From: an uncultured SAR116 cluster alpha proteobacterium
Lineage (GTDB): Bacteria > Pseudomonadota > Alphaproteobacteria > Puniceispirillales > Marisalimonadaceae
NCBI GenBank assembly: GCA_902615325.1
Contig: CACMOJ010000015.1
Span: 1 to 40,345 of the forward strand
DNA: 40,345 nt
Direction of reading: 5' to 3'
The notes beneath the pieces were generated by a model that made no database searches, had not been told where the DNA came from, and saw only the letters and a program-made list of their open reading frames with translations. A program made the translations under genes and the position numbers. The number at the start of each line of letters is the position of its first letter. Within the stretch, counting starts at the first letter, position 1. Positions 32,621-40,011 of the stretch are shown here, piece after piece.

Positions 32621-34222
32621 ATGACGAAAAATTCTTACGATGCAATAATAATTGGAGCTGGCTTTTCAGGCTTATATCAACTTTACAAATTAAGAGATCA
32701 ATTGTATCTCAATTGTAGAGTGTTAGAGAAAGGTTCTGGCATTGGAGGTACTTGGTATTGGAACAGATATCCCGGAGCAAGATGTGATACTGAAAGTCAT
32801 GCATATACGTATTTTTTTTCCAAAGAAATATTTCAAGAATGGGAGTGGAGTGAACGTTATCCAGGCCATGCAGAAATTCGTAAATACTTAAATTATGTTT
32901 CAAATAAATATTCTTTGAATAAAGATATACAGCTTGATACTGAAGTTATTTCAGCAACATATAATGAAAAAAATAATTTGTGGATTTTAAAAACAAAAAA
33001 TGATGAAACATTTACAACTAAATTTTTAATAACAGCAGTTGGATGTATTTCAACAACAAATATACCTAATATAAAAGGTTTAAATAAATTTGAGGGCGAA
33101 TATTACCATACAGGAAATTGGCCTAAAAATGACGTTGATTTTTCTCGAAAAAAAGTAGGGCAAATTGGGACTGGGTCAACTGGGATACAGGCCGCGCCTA
33201 TAATTGCAGAAAAAGCAAAACATCTTACAGTTTTTCAAAGAACACCAAATTTTAGTGTGCCAGCCAGAAATAATACTCTGACCAAAGATTTCAAAGAGTA
33301 TGTAAAGAATAATTATAATGAACTTAAATCACTTGTAAAAGAAACACCTAATGGTCATGCTTTTCGGATTAGTGAAAAACTTACTTTTGATGTTGATGAA
33401 AAGGAAAGAGAACAAAAATACGAAGAATTTTGGAAAAAAGGGGGGCTACAATTTAGAGGTGTTTTTAAAGATATAATTACGAACAAACGAGCCAATGACT
33501 CTGCATCAAATTTTTTAAAGAAAAAAATTAGTCAAGTTGTAAAAAATAAAGAGTTTGCAAAAATTCTAACGAATTTTGATCATCCATATGGATGCAAAAG
33601 ACCTCCAATAGACACAAATTATTTTGAAACTTATAATAGGGAAAATGTTCATTTAGTAGATATTAAAAAAGATCCTATAATTGAAATTGATAAAACTGGA
33701 ATTAAAACTGAAAGAAATTATTTTAAATTAAATACAATTGTTTTCGCCACAGGTTATGACGCAATGACCGGTACTCTTATAAATTTAAACATAACTGGAG
33801 AAAATAGCTTGAATTTAAAAGATTATTGGAATGAAGGTCCGAAAACTTACCTTGGTTTACAAATCGCAGGTTTTCCTAACATGTTTACTATCACAGGTCC
33901 AGGTAGTCCTTCGGTATTAACGAATATGCCTACAGCAATTGAACAACATGTTGAATGGATTACAAATTGTATCTCATTTATGATTAAAAATGATTTTAAA
34001 AAAGTAACAACTTCAGAAAAAGATTCAGTCGAATGGGGTAAGCAAGTTAAAGAAGCAGCAGATAAAACATTACTCCCTACTGTTAAACATTCTTGGTATT
34101 TAGGTGCTAATATTCCTAACAAACCAAGAGTATTTATGCCTTACGCAGGAGGACTTCCGACTTACACGAAAATTTGTGAAAATATTAAAAATAATAACTA
34201 CAAAGGCTTCTTATTTTCCTAA
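32621..34222 (+). CDS. Type I Baeyer-Villiger / flavin-containing monooxygenase
   Basis: A 533-residue FAD and NADPH enzyme. GAGFSG at 12-17 binds FAD, GTWYWNRYPGARCD at 43-56 is the family segment, GTGSTG at 183-188 binds NADPH, and the Baeyer-Villiger fingerprint FxGxxxHxxxWP is complete at 157-168 (FEGEYYHTGNWP). ATGYD occurs near residue 380. Such enzymes insert oxygen next to a carbonyl (ketone to ester or lactone) in the cytoplasm. Length matches cyclohexanone monooxygenase (543). No esterase or ketone-forming alcohol dehydrogenase is adjacent, although a zinc alcohol dehydrogenase lies 3 kb away. It ends one base short of the convergent cNMP-binding gene. Confidence 0.93.
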   Translation: MTKNSYDAIIIGAGFSGLYQLYKLRDQLYLNCRVLEKGSGIGGTWYWNRYPGARCDTESHAYTYFFSKEIFQEWEWSERYPGHAEIRKYLNYVSNKYSLNKDIQLDTEVISATYNEKNNLWILKTKNDETFTTKFLITAVGCISTTNIPNIKGLNKFEGEYYHTGNWPKNDVDFSRKKVGQIGTGSTGIQAAPIIAEKAKHLTVFQRTPNFSVPARNNTLTKDFKEYVKNNYNELKSLVKETPNGHAFRISEKLTFDVDEKEREQKYEEFWKKGGLQFRGVFKDIITNKRANDSASNFLKKKISQVVKNKEFAKILTNFDHPYGCKRPPIDTNYFETYNRENVHLVDIKKDPIIEIDKTGIKTERNYFKLNTIVFATGYDAMTGTLINLNITGENSLNLKDYWNEGPKTYLGLQIAGFPNMFTITGPGSPSVLTNMPTAIEQHVEWITNCISFMIKNDFKKVTTSEKDSVEWGKQVKEAADKTLLPTVKHSWYLGANIPNKPRVFMPYAGGLPTYTKICENIKNNNYKGFLFS

Positions 34223-34223
34223 G

Positions 34224-34736
34224 CTAATCACTAGCTATATCATTTATTTGAGATATTTTTTTTCTCAGATTTGTTATTCTGCTTGATAATTCTCCATCAA
34301 CTTTAGAATCTCCCTTTAAAGATGATAATAACTCGGAAACTTCGTTAGCAAGTTGATTAATTTTACTATTAGCGTCCATTAAACGAACCTGAGTTTTTCT
34401 AATCAAAGCATTTAAAACAACATCATTTTTCTTTAATTTTACAAAATAATCTTTTGGAATAATGTTTGCGACAACTTTTTGGGAACAAGCTTTAGCTGTA
34501 ACTGTTCTCTTAGTTCCTAAAAGCAAAGAAGTTTCACCAAAAACTTCACCTACTCCTAATCTATTTAACTGAAATTTATCTTTTGTTTCTATAATTACAT
34601 AGCCTTCCAATATCAAATACGCTTCCTCAGGAATATTTCCAATTTCATAAATTAATTCTCCTGGGTTCCAAATTATTGAATTGTCATTTCTTTGCATAAT
34701 ATTTTTTTTATCCCAAAGGAGGCATCCAAAAGACAT
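34224..34736 (-). CDS. Cyclic-nucleotide-binding domain protein with C-terminal coiled coil
   Basis: A 170-residue protein with one cNMP-binding domain: GELIYEIGNIPEEAYLILEG at about 26-45, and the phosphate-binding cassette GEVFGETSLLLGTKRTVTA near 64-82, which retains the Glu and Arg that contact cAMP/cGMP. No helix-turn-helix follows. Residues from about 115 on (IRKTQVRLMDANSKINQLANEV...) form heptad-like coiled coil. It is therefore a cNMP sensor or scaffold, not a CRP-type regulator. ATG at 34736 is preceded by TGGGGAT; an internal ATG at 34697 is an alternative. It overlaps the upstream 56-residue membrane peptide ORF by 29 bp. Confidence 0.85.
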   Translation of the reverse strand: MSFGCLLWDKKNIMQRNDNSIIWNPGELIYEIGNIPEEAYLILEGYVIIETKDKFQLNRLGVGEVFGETSLLLGTKRTVTAKACSQKVVANIIPKDYFVKLKKNDVVLNALIRKTQVRLMDANSKINQLANEVSELLSSLKGDSKVDGELSSRITNLRKKISQINDIASD

Positions 34737-34878
34737 ATCCCCAAAAAACTACGTAACAGAAAAAAAGAAAATATGCAAAAAGGCCCATTGGCTTATTATC
34801 TTTTGTTCTTTCATTTTCTTCCAATGTTTCTTTTATGTATGATTGGTAGTGTCGAATAATCAAGTTTGACCTAGGCAT
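34708..34878 (-). CDS. 56-residue single-span membrane protein (new small ORF)
   Basis: A small ORF on the minus strand starting with ATG at 34878 and ending with TAA at 34708. Residues 1-30 are charged and polar (MPRSNLIIRHYQSYIKETLE...), and 31-52 form one very hydrophobic aromatic helix (MGLFAYFLFFCYVVFWGYVF), ending WMPPLG. It fills most of the otherwise empty gap between pcaG and the cNMP-binding gene, and overlaps the start of the latter by 29 bp. N-in topology follows from the positive N-terminus. No clear ribosome-binding site is visible. It resembles no family I know; the clean domain layout and position argue for a real gene. Confidence 0.6.
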   Translation of the reverse strand: MPRSNLIIRHYQSYIKETLEENERTKDNKPMGLFAYFLFFCYVVFWGYVFWMPPLG

Positions 34879-34891
34879 GATTAACTATAAC

Positions 34892-35464
34892 TTAAAATTC
34901 AAAAAAAATCGTCTCTTTTTTGCCTTGAAGATAAATATTAAAAATAAAATTTTTATTATCTTCTGTGTAAGGAATTAAAGTGTTTAATCTGTCTTCAATT
35001 TTTATACTTTTTAATATTAAATCATTTTTTAAATCATTTTCAAGAAAATACATGCGAGTAATTAATGGCCTGTTCATTCCTCTTGCCACAATCCAAAATG
35101 TAATATAAGAAGCAGAAAGAGATCCATCTGTATTAATTTCATTTCCTGGCCGGATAGTTTTAAGATGATACTCTCCAGTTTTAAAGTCTGTAACTATTCT
35201 TGCAAATCCTTGATTACTTGAATAGTTTCCATCTGCGTCACATTGCCATGTTTCTATCATCGCATCTATTATTGGTTCGTTATTCCCATCATATATTTTT
35301 CCTTTGATATTTATGGCTTCATTATCGGAAATGTCTTGGAAAGGTGTCAGACCCAATTCACTCTTAAAAATATTGATCCCTGTTATTCTAGGAGTACAGC
35401 CAATATGTAAGAAAGGACCGGCAGTTTGAGAAGGTGTATCTATCAACTTTTTAGGTTCATTCAT
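34892..35464 (-). CDS. pcaG: Protocatechuate 3,4-dioxygenase alpha subunit
   Basis: The alpha subunit of the intradiol dioxygenase that opens protocatechuate to 3-carboxy-cis,cis-muconate. About 190 residues; TPSQTAGPFLHIGCTP at the N-terminus, IETWQCDADGNY in the middle and FWIVARGMNRPLITRMYF near the C-terminus are alpha-type motifs. It lacks the full iron-ligand set, as expected for the alpha subunit. ATG at 35464 gives the usual PcaG start and lies 4 bases after the pcaH stop; the longer form from 35494 would overlap pcaH. It forms an operon with pcaH. Confidence 0.93.
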   Translation of the reverse strand: MNEPKKLIDTPSQTAGPFLHIGCTPRITGINIFKSELGLTPFQDISDNEAINIKGKIYDGNNEPIIDAMIETWQCDADGNYSSNQGFARIVTDFKTGEYHLKTIRPGNEINTDGSLSASYITFWIVARGMNRPLITRMYFLENDLKNDLILKSIKIEDRLNTLIPYTEDNKNFIFNIYLQGKKETIFFEF

Positions 35465-35468
35465 AATC

Positions 35469-36170
35469 TTACAAGCCTTCTCTTTTGTTTTCAAAGAAAG
35501 TTTGTTCCTTACCTCTCAAGGTTATATCAAATCTATAACCAAGAATTTTTTCGTTTTCAGTTTTTGAAAGGTCCAATCTTCCAATAAGTAATTTTCGAGC
35601 ATTAATATCAGGTATAGAATTAACCATGGGACAGGATTTGATTAATGGATCACCTTCAAAATACATTTGAGTAATTAGTCTTTGGAGAAACATTGATCCA
35701 AACAACGAAAAATGAATATGTCTTGGTCTCCATTCAGTACCTCTATTTGGATAAGGATAAGCACCAGGTTCAATCGTTTTAAATATATAATACCCGTCTG
35801 AAGAGGTTATAAATCTTCCACAACCTCCAAAGTTCTCATCTAACTTTATATTACTAGGATCATTTTGATGTCTATATTTTCCTCCTGCATTTGCTTGCCA
35901 AATTTCAATCAAAACATTTTTTAAATTATTTCCATTTTCATCTTTAACAAATCCATGTACAAATATTTCTTGCCCTAGAGGTTTTTCTCCAATTTTAGAA
36001 AAATTTAAAGTAAGATCATTGTCATTTTTATTTATAATTTTTTTACTGAAAAGTGGTCCTGACATTTCTGAACTAGAAGAATTTATCCATAAAGGCTCCT
36101 TGTTTGGTGATCTGGAGATACTTGATTTGTAGTCACGAAATTTTCTAAGAGGCTGATGTTTTTTAATCAT
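35469..36170 (-). CDS. pcaH: Protocatechuate 3,4-dioxygenase beta subunit
   Basis: The iron-bearing beta subunit, 233 residues. Iron ligands Tyr99 (GKYRH), Tyr138 (GAYPY), His151 and His153 (RPRHIHF) keep the exact spacing of Pseudomonas Tyr408/Tyr447/His460/His462, and Arg148 matches the conserved active-site Arg457. IEIWQANAGGKYRHQND is the typical beta-sandwich segment. With PcaG it converts protocatechuate, the PobA product, to 3-carboxymuconate. No pcaB, pcaC or pcaD adjoins it; the nearest candidate for the next step is the lyase at 14083-15432. Confidence 0.96.
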   Translation of the reverse strand: MIKKHQPLRKFRDYKSSISRSPNKEPLWINSSSSEMSGPLFSKKIINKNDNDLTLNFSKIGEKPLGQEIFVHGFVKDENGNNLKNVLIEIWQANAGGKYRHQNDPSNIKLDENFGGCGRFITSSDGYYIFKTIEPGAYPYPNRGTEWRPRHIHFSLFGSMFLQRLITQMYFEGDPLIKSCPMVNSIPDINARKLLIGRLDLSKTENEKILGYRFDITLRGKEQTFFENKREGL

Positions 36171-36177
36171 ATTTAAA

Positions 36178-36585
36178 TCAATTTATTATTTTATAAAATA
36201 AAATTATAATACAAACAAATATTTGTAAAATATTGATTATTACTGAAAATTTGTGAAGTCTTTCAAATTTAACTTTTGATAAATTGTCAGATTTAGTTAT
36301 TTCATCCTTAGCTTTATTAATGAGTGGGGTTAGATATTGCCTTGAAAAAACAAAGCCAAGAAAAATCAAACTGAAACTAAAAATAATTATAAAATCTTTT
36401 TCTAATGCTGAAACAAATATCCCAATTAAAGTAATTATCATACCAAACAAATAATATTTAGGGAAAAAAGACCTTAAAAAAACACTAGATTGTTTTTCAT
36501 TAAAATTTTTAAAAACACTAGGGGCTACAACAATAGGAAAAAAAATCATAAACCCTAAAATCATTCCTATAATTAAAATAATCAA
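36178..36585 (-). CDS. DUF4149-type small membrane protein
   Basis: A four-helix membrane protein of about 135 residues, resembling DUF4149 (TMEM205-like) proteins: an N-terminal helix with FFPIVVAPSVF, a central pair of helices, FSRQYLTPLINKAKDE on a cytoplasmic loop and KFERLHKFSVIINILQI leading into the last helix. The function of the family is unknown. The frame opens at TTG 36597, but that codon sits within a GGAGG ribosome-binding site, so TTG at 36585 is the better start. It is upstream of pcaH on the same strand with a 7-bp gap and may be cotranscribed with it. Confidence 0.75.
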   Translation of the reverse strand: MIILIIGMILGFMIFFPIVVAPSVFKNFNEKQSSVFLRSFFPKYYLFGMIITLIGIFVSALEKDFIIIFSFSLIFLGFVFSRQYLTPLINKAKDEITKSDNLSKVKFERLHKFSVIINILQIFVCIIILFYKIIN

Positions 36586-36590
36586 ATAAA

Positions 36591-36595
36591 CCTCC
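36591..36595 (-). promoter_or_regulatory. Shine-Dalgarno GGAGG supporting a TTG start at 36585
   Basis: On the minus strand GGAGG is followed by five bases and then TTG at 36585. This moves the DUF4149 start four codons inside the longest open frame. Confidence 0.7.
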
Positions 36596-36643
36596 AAAAA
36601 AAACTTTTAAAGTTAAGCATATTATTATTTAATATTTCATATT

Positions 36644-37180
36644 ATGACTGAAAATTATGATGTCCAAGTTTTAATTGATGAATTAAAAATAAAAAATAGA
36701 ATAAAAGAACTTAGTTGTGAAATAAATAAATTTTATACAACAACAACTAAACTTTTAGTAGTTGGACTTTTAAGAGGATCTTTTGTTTTTATTGCTGACT
36801 TAGCAAGAGGGATTAATGTACCAGTAGAAATAGATTTTATGACAGTTTCAAGCTATGGAAATTCTATGGTAAGTTCTCATAACGTTCGTATACTGAGTGA
36901 TTTAAACACAGACATTAAAAATACCGATGTTCTGCTTGTAGAAGATATTATAGATACTGGCCATACTCTTAATCAGGTAATTAAAATGTTAAATGAAAGA
37001 GAGCCAAAATCCTTAGAAGTTTGTTGCCTTTTAAATAAATCATCAAGACGAGAAACGGATATAAATGTCAACTGGGTAGGTTTTGATATACCTGATGAGT
37101 TTGTAGTTGGCTATGGTATTGATTATGCACAAAATAATAGAAATTTACCCTATATTGGAAAAGTAGTTCAACCAAATTAA
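36644..37180 (+). CDS. hpt: Hypoxanthine phosphoribosyltransferase
   Basis: A 178-residue type I phosphoribosyltransferase of purine salvage (hypoxanthine/guanine plus PRPP to IMP/GMP). [15 protein letters not shown] at 39-53 holds the PPi loop, MTVSSYGNS at 66-74 the flexible loop with Ser-Tyr, and [12 protein letters not shown] at 98-109 is the PRPP-binding loop with the two acidic residues. The C-terminal [17 protein letters not shown] is the purine-binding segment specific to HPRT. It is a housekeeping gene, divergent from DUF4149 by about 50 bp and convergent with cutA with a four-base stop overlap. Confidence 0.95.
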   Translation: MTENYDVQVLIDELKIKNRIKELSCEINKFYTTTTKLLVVGLLRGSFVFIADLARGINVPVEIDFMTVSSYGNSMVSSHNVRILSDLNTDIKNTDVLLVEDIIDTGHTLNQVIKMLNEREPKSLEVCCLLNKSSRRETDINVNWVGFDIPDEFVVGYGIDYAQNNRNLPYIGKVVQPN

Positions 37181-37503
37181 ATCAAGCTATCGTCAATCCA
37201 TTTCAGGTATTCTTTATTTCCATCAATAATGGGTATTTTTAAAATACATGGAACTTCATAAGAATGTTTTTCTTTAATTAGTTTCTTAAGTAAAGGATAC
37301 TTACTTGAATTAGTTTTTAAAATTAAAAGAGTTTCATCATCATTTTGAAGTTTTTTATTCCATTTATAAACAGATTTCATTTTGGGAAAAACATTACCAC
37401 AAGCTGCAAGATTTTTTTTTACAGCAAAATTTGCTAGATTAAGAGCCTCCTCTTCATTTTTAGTTGTGATGTAAGCAAGGAAAAAATTTGTGGTTATAGA
37501 CAT
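37177..37503 (-). CDS. cutA: Divalent-cation tolerance protein CutA
   Basis: A 108-residue CutA1 protein, a small trimeric ferredoxin-like fold. The family pattern is clear: [30 protein letters not shown] at the N-terminus, [21 protein letters not shown] in the middle, and [13 protein letters not shown] plus YLKWIDDSL at the end. Its role is loosely linked to metal tolerance and is not settled. The start is one base from the stop of the alcohol dehydrogenase gene (37505), so the two are cotranscribed. Confidence 0.93.
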   Translation of the reverse strand: MSITTNFFLAYITTKNEEEALNLANFAVKKNLAACGNVFPKMKSVYKWNKKLQNDDETLLILKTNSSKYPLLKKLIKEKHSYEVPCILKIPIIDGNKEYLKWIDDSLI

Positions 37504-37504
37504 C

Positions 37505-38635
37505 TTATTCCCATGGTTTTATAACTACTTTAATTGCGCCATCAATTCTTTCCTTTGCATATTTTAAAGCAGTTGGTAATTCATTCATTTTAAATGTGTG
37601 CGTGTGAACAAGTTTAGCATTAAATCTTTTTTGTTTCATAAAAGCCATTGCTCTATGCGTTGCACTTTTACCTTCACCTCTTATGCCATACATATAAATA
37701 TTATTTATTACCATGTGGGGAATATTAACTTTTATTGGATCATGGGGGAAAGCTGCCAAACAAATTTTTCCGCCTCTATTAGTCATCATTATTGCATCAT
37801 CTAAAGCTTTTTCTGTTCCAGCACATTCAACAACATAATCCACACCCAAATCTCCAACCAAAGATTTAACCGAATTAACAATGTCATCTTCTTCATTTAC
37901 ATTTAAAGCAAAATCAGCTCCAAGTTTTTTTCCTATTTCAAGTCTATCGTTTCTTGTGCCAATTAATATAACTGGATCTGCACCAAGAGCTTTTGCTACT
38001 GCCACTCCTAACAACCCTATAGGACCCGGGCCAATAACAACTAGACTTTCACCTGCTACTAAACCACCTAATTCAGTTAAACCATACATTGTTGTACCTG
38101 CTGTTACAACGAGTGTTGCTTCTTCATCAGTCATATTATCAGGTACTTTGATTAGCGTATTGATATGATTAATTGCATATTGTTTAAATCCACCATCAGA
38201 AGTGAAGCCATTTGCTCTATGACCTTTATTTTTTTTTCCATAATTAAGTCCATAATTGTGACATGATGTATACATTCCCATTCTACATCTTTTACATTGT
38301 CCACATCCTGAATGTATTTCTACTGTAACCCTATCTCCTATTTGAAACTCGTCAACTGAAGGACCCAGTGCAACAACTGTACCCATATATTCATGGCCTG
38401 GAGTAAACTCTTTATTAAAGGGCTTCTCTCCTTCAATCAATGCTGGAGGACCATAACTTATAACATCCAAATCTGTAGCACATATAGCAACTGCATCTAT
38501 TTTTACCAAAACTTCTGAGTAGCTAGGAGTGGGTATTGCTTTTGTTTTTAATTCTAACTCATTTGGACTTTTTAGAATCCAAGCTTTCATTTCTTTTGGT
38601 AATGAATATTTTTTTGAAATTTTTATATCATCCAT
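37505..38635 (-). CDS. Zinc-dependent alcohol dehydrogenase (MDR family)
   Basis: A 376-residue medium-chain dehydrogenase. Catalytic zinc ligands are Cys52 (ICATDLD) and His81-Glu82 (PGHEYMG). The structural zinc site is complete: Cys111, Cys114, Cys117 and Cys125. The Rossmann motif GPGPIG is near residues 201-206. At the end of the second strand the sequence reads IGTRNDR, without the usual acidic residue after the strand, so NADP(H) use is possible. It oxidises a secondary alcohol or polyol; threonine- or sorbitol-dehydrogenase-like relatives exist and the substrate is not readable. It follows a DapA-like gene by 117 bp, with a hairpin between. Confidence 0.92.
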   Translation of the reverse strand: MDDIKISKKYSLPKEMKAWILKSPNELELKTKAIPTPSYSEVLVKIDAVAICATDLDVISYGPPALIEGEKPFNKEFTPGHEYMGTVVALGPSVDEFQIGDRVTVEIHSGCGQCKRCRMGMYTSCHNYGLNYGKKNKGHRANGFTSDGGFKQYAINHINTLIKVPDNMTDEEATLVVTAGTTMYGLTELGGLVAGESLVVIGPGPIGLLGVAVAKALGADPVILIGTRNDRLEIGKKLGADFALNVNEEDDIVNSVKSLVGDLGVDYVVECAGTEKALDDAIMMTNRGGKICLAAFPHDPIKVNIPHMVINNIYMYGIRGEGKSATHRAMAFMKQKRFNAKLVHTHTFKMNELPTALKYAKERIDGAIKVVIKPWE

Positions 38636-38687
38636 ATTATCTAAATATTATATGAGTTTTGAAAACTTAAAAAGTTTTTTATAAAAC

Positions 38688-38712
38688 TAGTGGACACATT
38701 TAGTGTCCACTA
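38688..38712. terminator. Perfect 10-bp hairpin between the DapA-like and alcohol dehydrogenase genes
   Basis: Arms TAGTGGACAC (38688-38697) and GTGTCCACTA (38703-38712) with a 5-base loop. Read on the plus strand it is followed by T8 after three bases; on the minus strand, the direction of both flanking genes, only by a weaker GTTTTATAAAAAAC. A bidirectional terminator after the DapA-like gene is likely; an operator for the dehydrogenase gene, 53 bp away, is the alternative. Confidence 0.6.
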
Positions 38713-38752
38713 TAATTTTTTTTGGAGGATATCGTTATACTTTAAAGTACGA

Positions 38753-39685
38753 CTATTTATTATTTTTGTTTAATAACTCTTTTTGTAAATTTAAAATATT
38801 ATCAATATGGAATTGTGCTTCATATCTTTGAGCTTCATCAAATTCTTGAATATTACCTCTACATACATCTGTAGAAAATATTTCTTCAGCAACTCTTAAC
38901 ATTTTATAAAACTTAATTGATATGTCTATATGCTGATGCGCGAAAGAAATAGCTGGTAAAATTCTATAAAAACGTTTTCTTGCCTCTTTTTCTTCGTTAT
39001 TTATCATCAAATTATAAACAGAATTATAAATTGTTTCCATGGTGGACGGTATAAATCCATGAACGCCTCTTCTCATGGCCTCTATAAAACCAGTTGCAGC
39101 CCATCCTCCAGTAAGATGTAATTTATTTTTTGTTAAATTAATAATATTTGAATATTTTTTTCCTGAGTTTACAACTTCTACTTTTAAGGATTTAAAATTT
39201 GAAACCTCATTCATAAGATTTTGAATTATTGCATCTGAAAGACCATATCCATCCCAAGACAAATCTTGTATCATCAAATGAGATGGTCCAATTTCATTTA
39301 TTTTTTTATAAAAGAGAATCAATTCATCTTCATCTAAATTGAGTGGAGCTTGAATTAAAACCCATTTAATTTTTTTTTGTCTCGCAAGATCAACTAAAGA
39401 ATAAATTTCTTCTATTTTTTGTGAACTACATCCAAAAATAATTGGAATTGTATTTCTGCTAACATCTAATACAAATTCCATCATTTCTGCTTTTTCATTA
39501 AATGTTAAATTTTGAGTTTCACCCGCAACAGCTGACAAAAGCATACCAGCACAATTCTTTTCTATCGTATGCAAGACTAACTTTTCAAGACTTTTATAAT
39601 CTATAGATTTATTATTTTTAAATGGTGTGTGTAAACTAGGTATAATCCCATTTAACTCATTAATAGGAGAGAGTTTGGCATTCAT
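38753..39685 (-). CDS. DapA/N-acetylneuraminate lyase family aldolase, not DHDPS
   Basis: A 310-residue class I aldolase barrel. SAVAGETQNLTFNEKAEMM at 51-69 is the family's GxxGE...LT..E region, Lys168 (SLKVEVVN) is the Schiff-base lysine, and GGWAATGFIEAMRRGVHGFIPS follows. The tyrosines needed by dihydrodipicolinate synthase are missing: its Tyr133 site reads LMIQD (137-141) here, and Tyr107 falls in QAPLNL. A different 2-oxoacid aldolase/dehydratase reaction is expected. ATG overlaps the csaA stop (ATGA), so translation is coupled. An alcohol dehydrogenase follows. Confidence 0.9.
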   Translation of the reverse strand: MNAKLSPINELNGIIPSLHTPFKNNKSIDYKSLEKLVLHTIEKNCAGMLLSAVAGETQNLTFNEKAEMMEFVLDVSRNTIPIIFGCSSQKIEEIYSLVDLARQKKIKWVLIQAPLNLDEDELILFYKKINEIGPSHLMIQDLSWDGYGLSDAIIQNLMNEVSNFKSLKVEVVNSGKKYSNIINLTKNKLHLTGGWAATGFIEAMRRGVHGFIPSTMETIYNSVYNLMINNEEKEARKRFYRILPAISFAHQHIDISIKFYKMLRVAEEIFSTDVCRGNIQEFDEAQRYEAQFHIDNILNLQKELLNKNNK

Positions 39686-40011
39686 CCTATTTTTGTACCA
39701 TTTTCAACATTTGGATTAACTCCAAGCAATTTGACTTCCTTATCTGTAATTGCCCCTAAAATTAAGACCTTAGATAAAACGCCAGCAATATTTTTTTGTG
39801 GAAAATTAGTTACAGCTATAATTTTTCTATTTAATAATTCATTTTTTGAATAGTTCGTAATTTGAGCAGATGATTTTTTTATTCCATCTTTTTCTCCAAA
39901 ATCTATATCTATTACATAAGCTGGCTTTCTTGCTTTTTTGTTTTCTTTAACATCAACGATTGTTCCTACTTGAATATTGAATTTAATGAAATTTTCAAAA
40001 TTAATTTCCAT
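39682..40011 (-). CDS. csaA: tRNA-binding/secretion chaperone-like protein CsaA
   Basis: A 109-residue OB-fold protein of the CsaA family. FENFIKFNIQVGTIVDVKEN, ARKPAYVIDIDFGEKDGIKKSSAQIT, VTNFPQKNIAGVLSKVLILG and the end VNPNVENGTKIG are all diagnostic. CsaA is homologous to the tRNA-binding domain of methionyl-tRNA synthetase beta-type proteins and has been proposed as a secretion chaperone. The ATG at 40011 directly follows the bactofilin stop (0 bp gap), and its stop overlaps the DapA-like start. Confidence 0.93.
   Translation of the reverse strand: MEINFENFIKFNIQVGTIVDVKENKKARKPAYVIDIDFGEKDGIKKSSAQITNYSKNELLNRKIIAVTNFPQKNIAGVLSKVLILGAITDKEVKLLGVNPNVENGTKIG

Noticed and set aside
34224-34736. 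CRP/FNR-type transcription regulator
   Set aside because: The residues after the cNMP domain form a coiled coil and show no helix-turn-helix.
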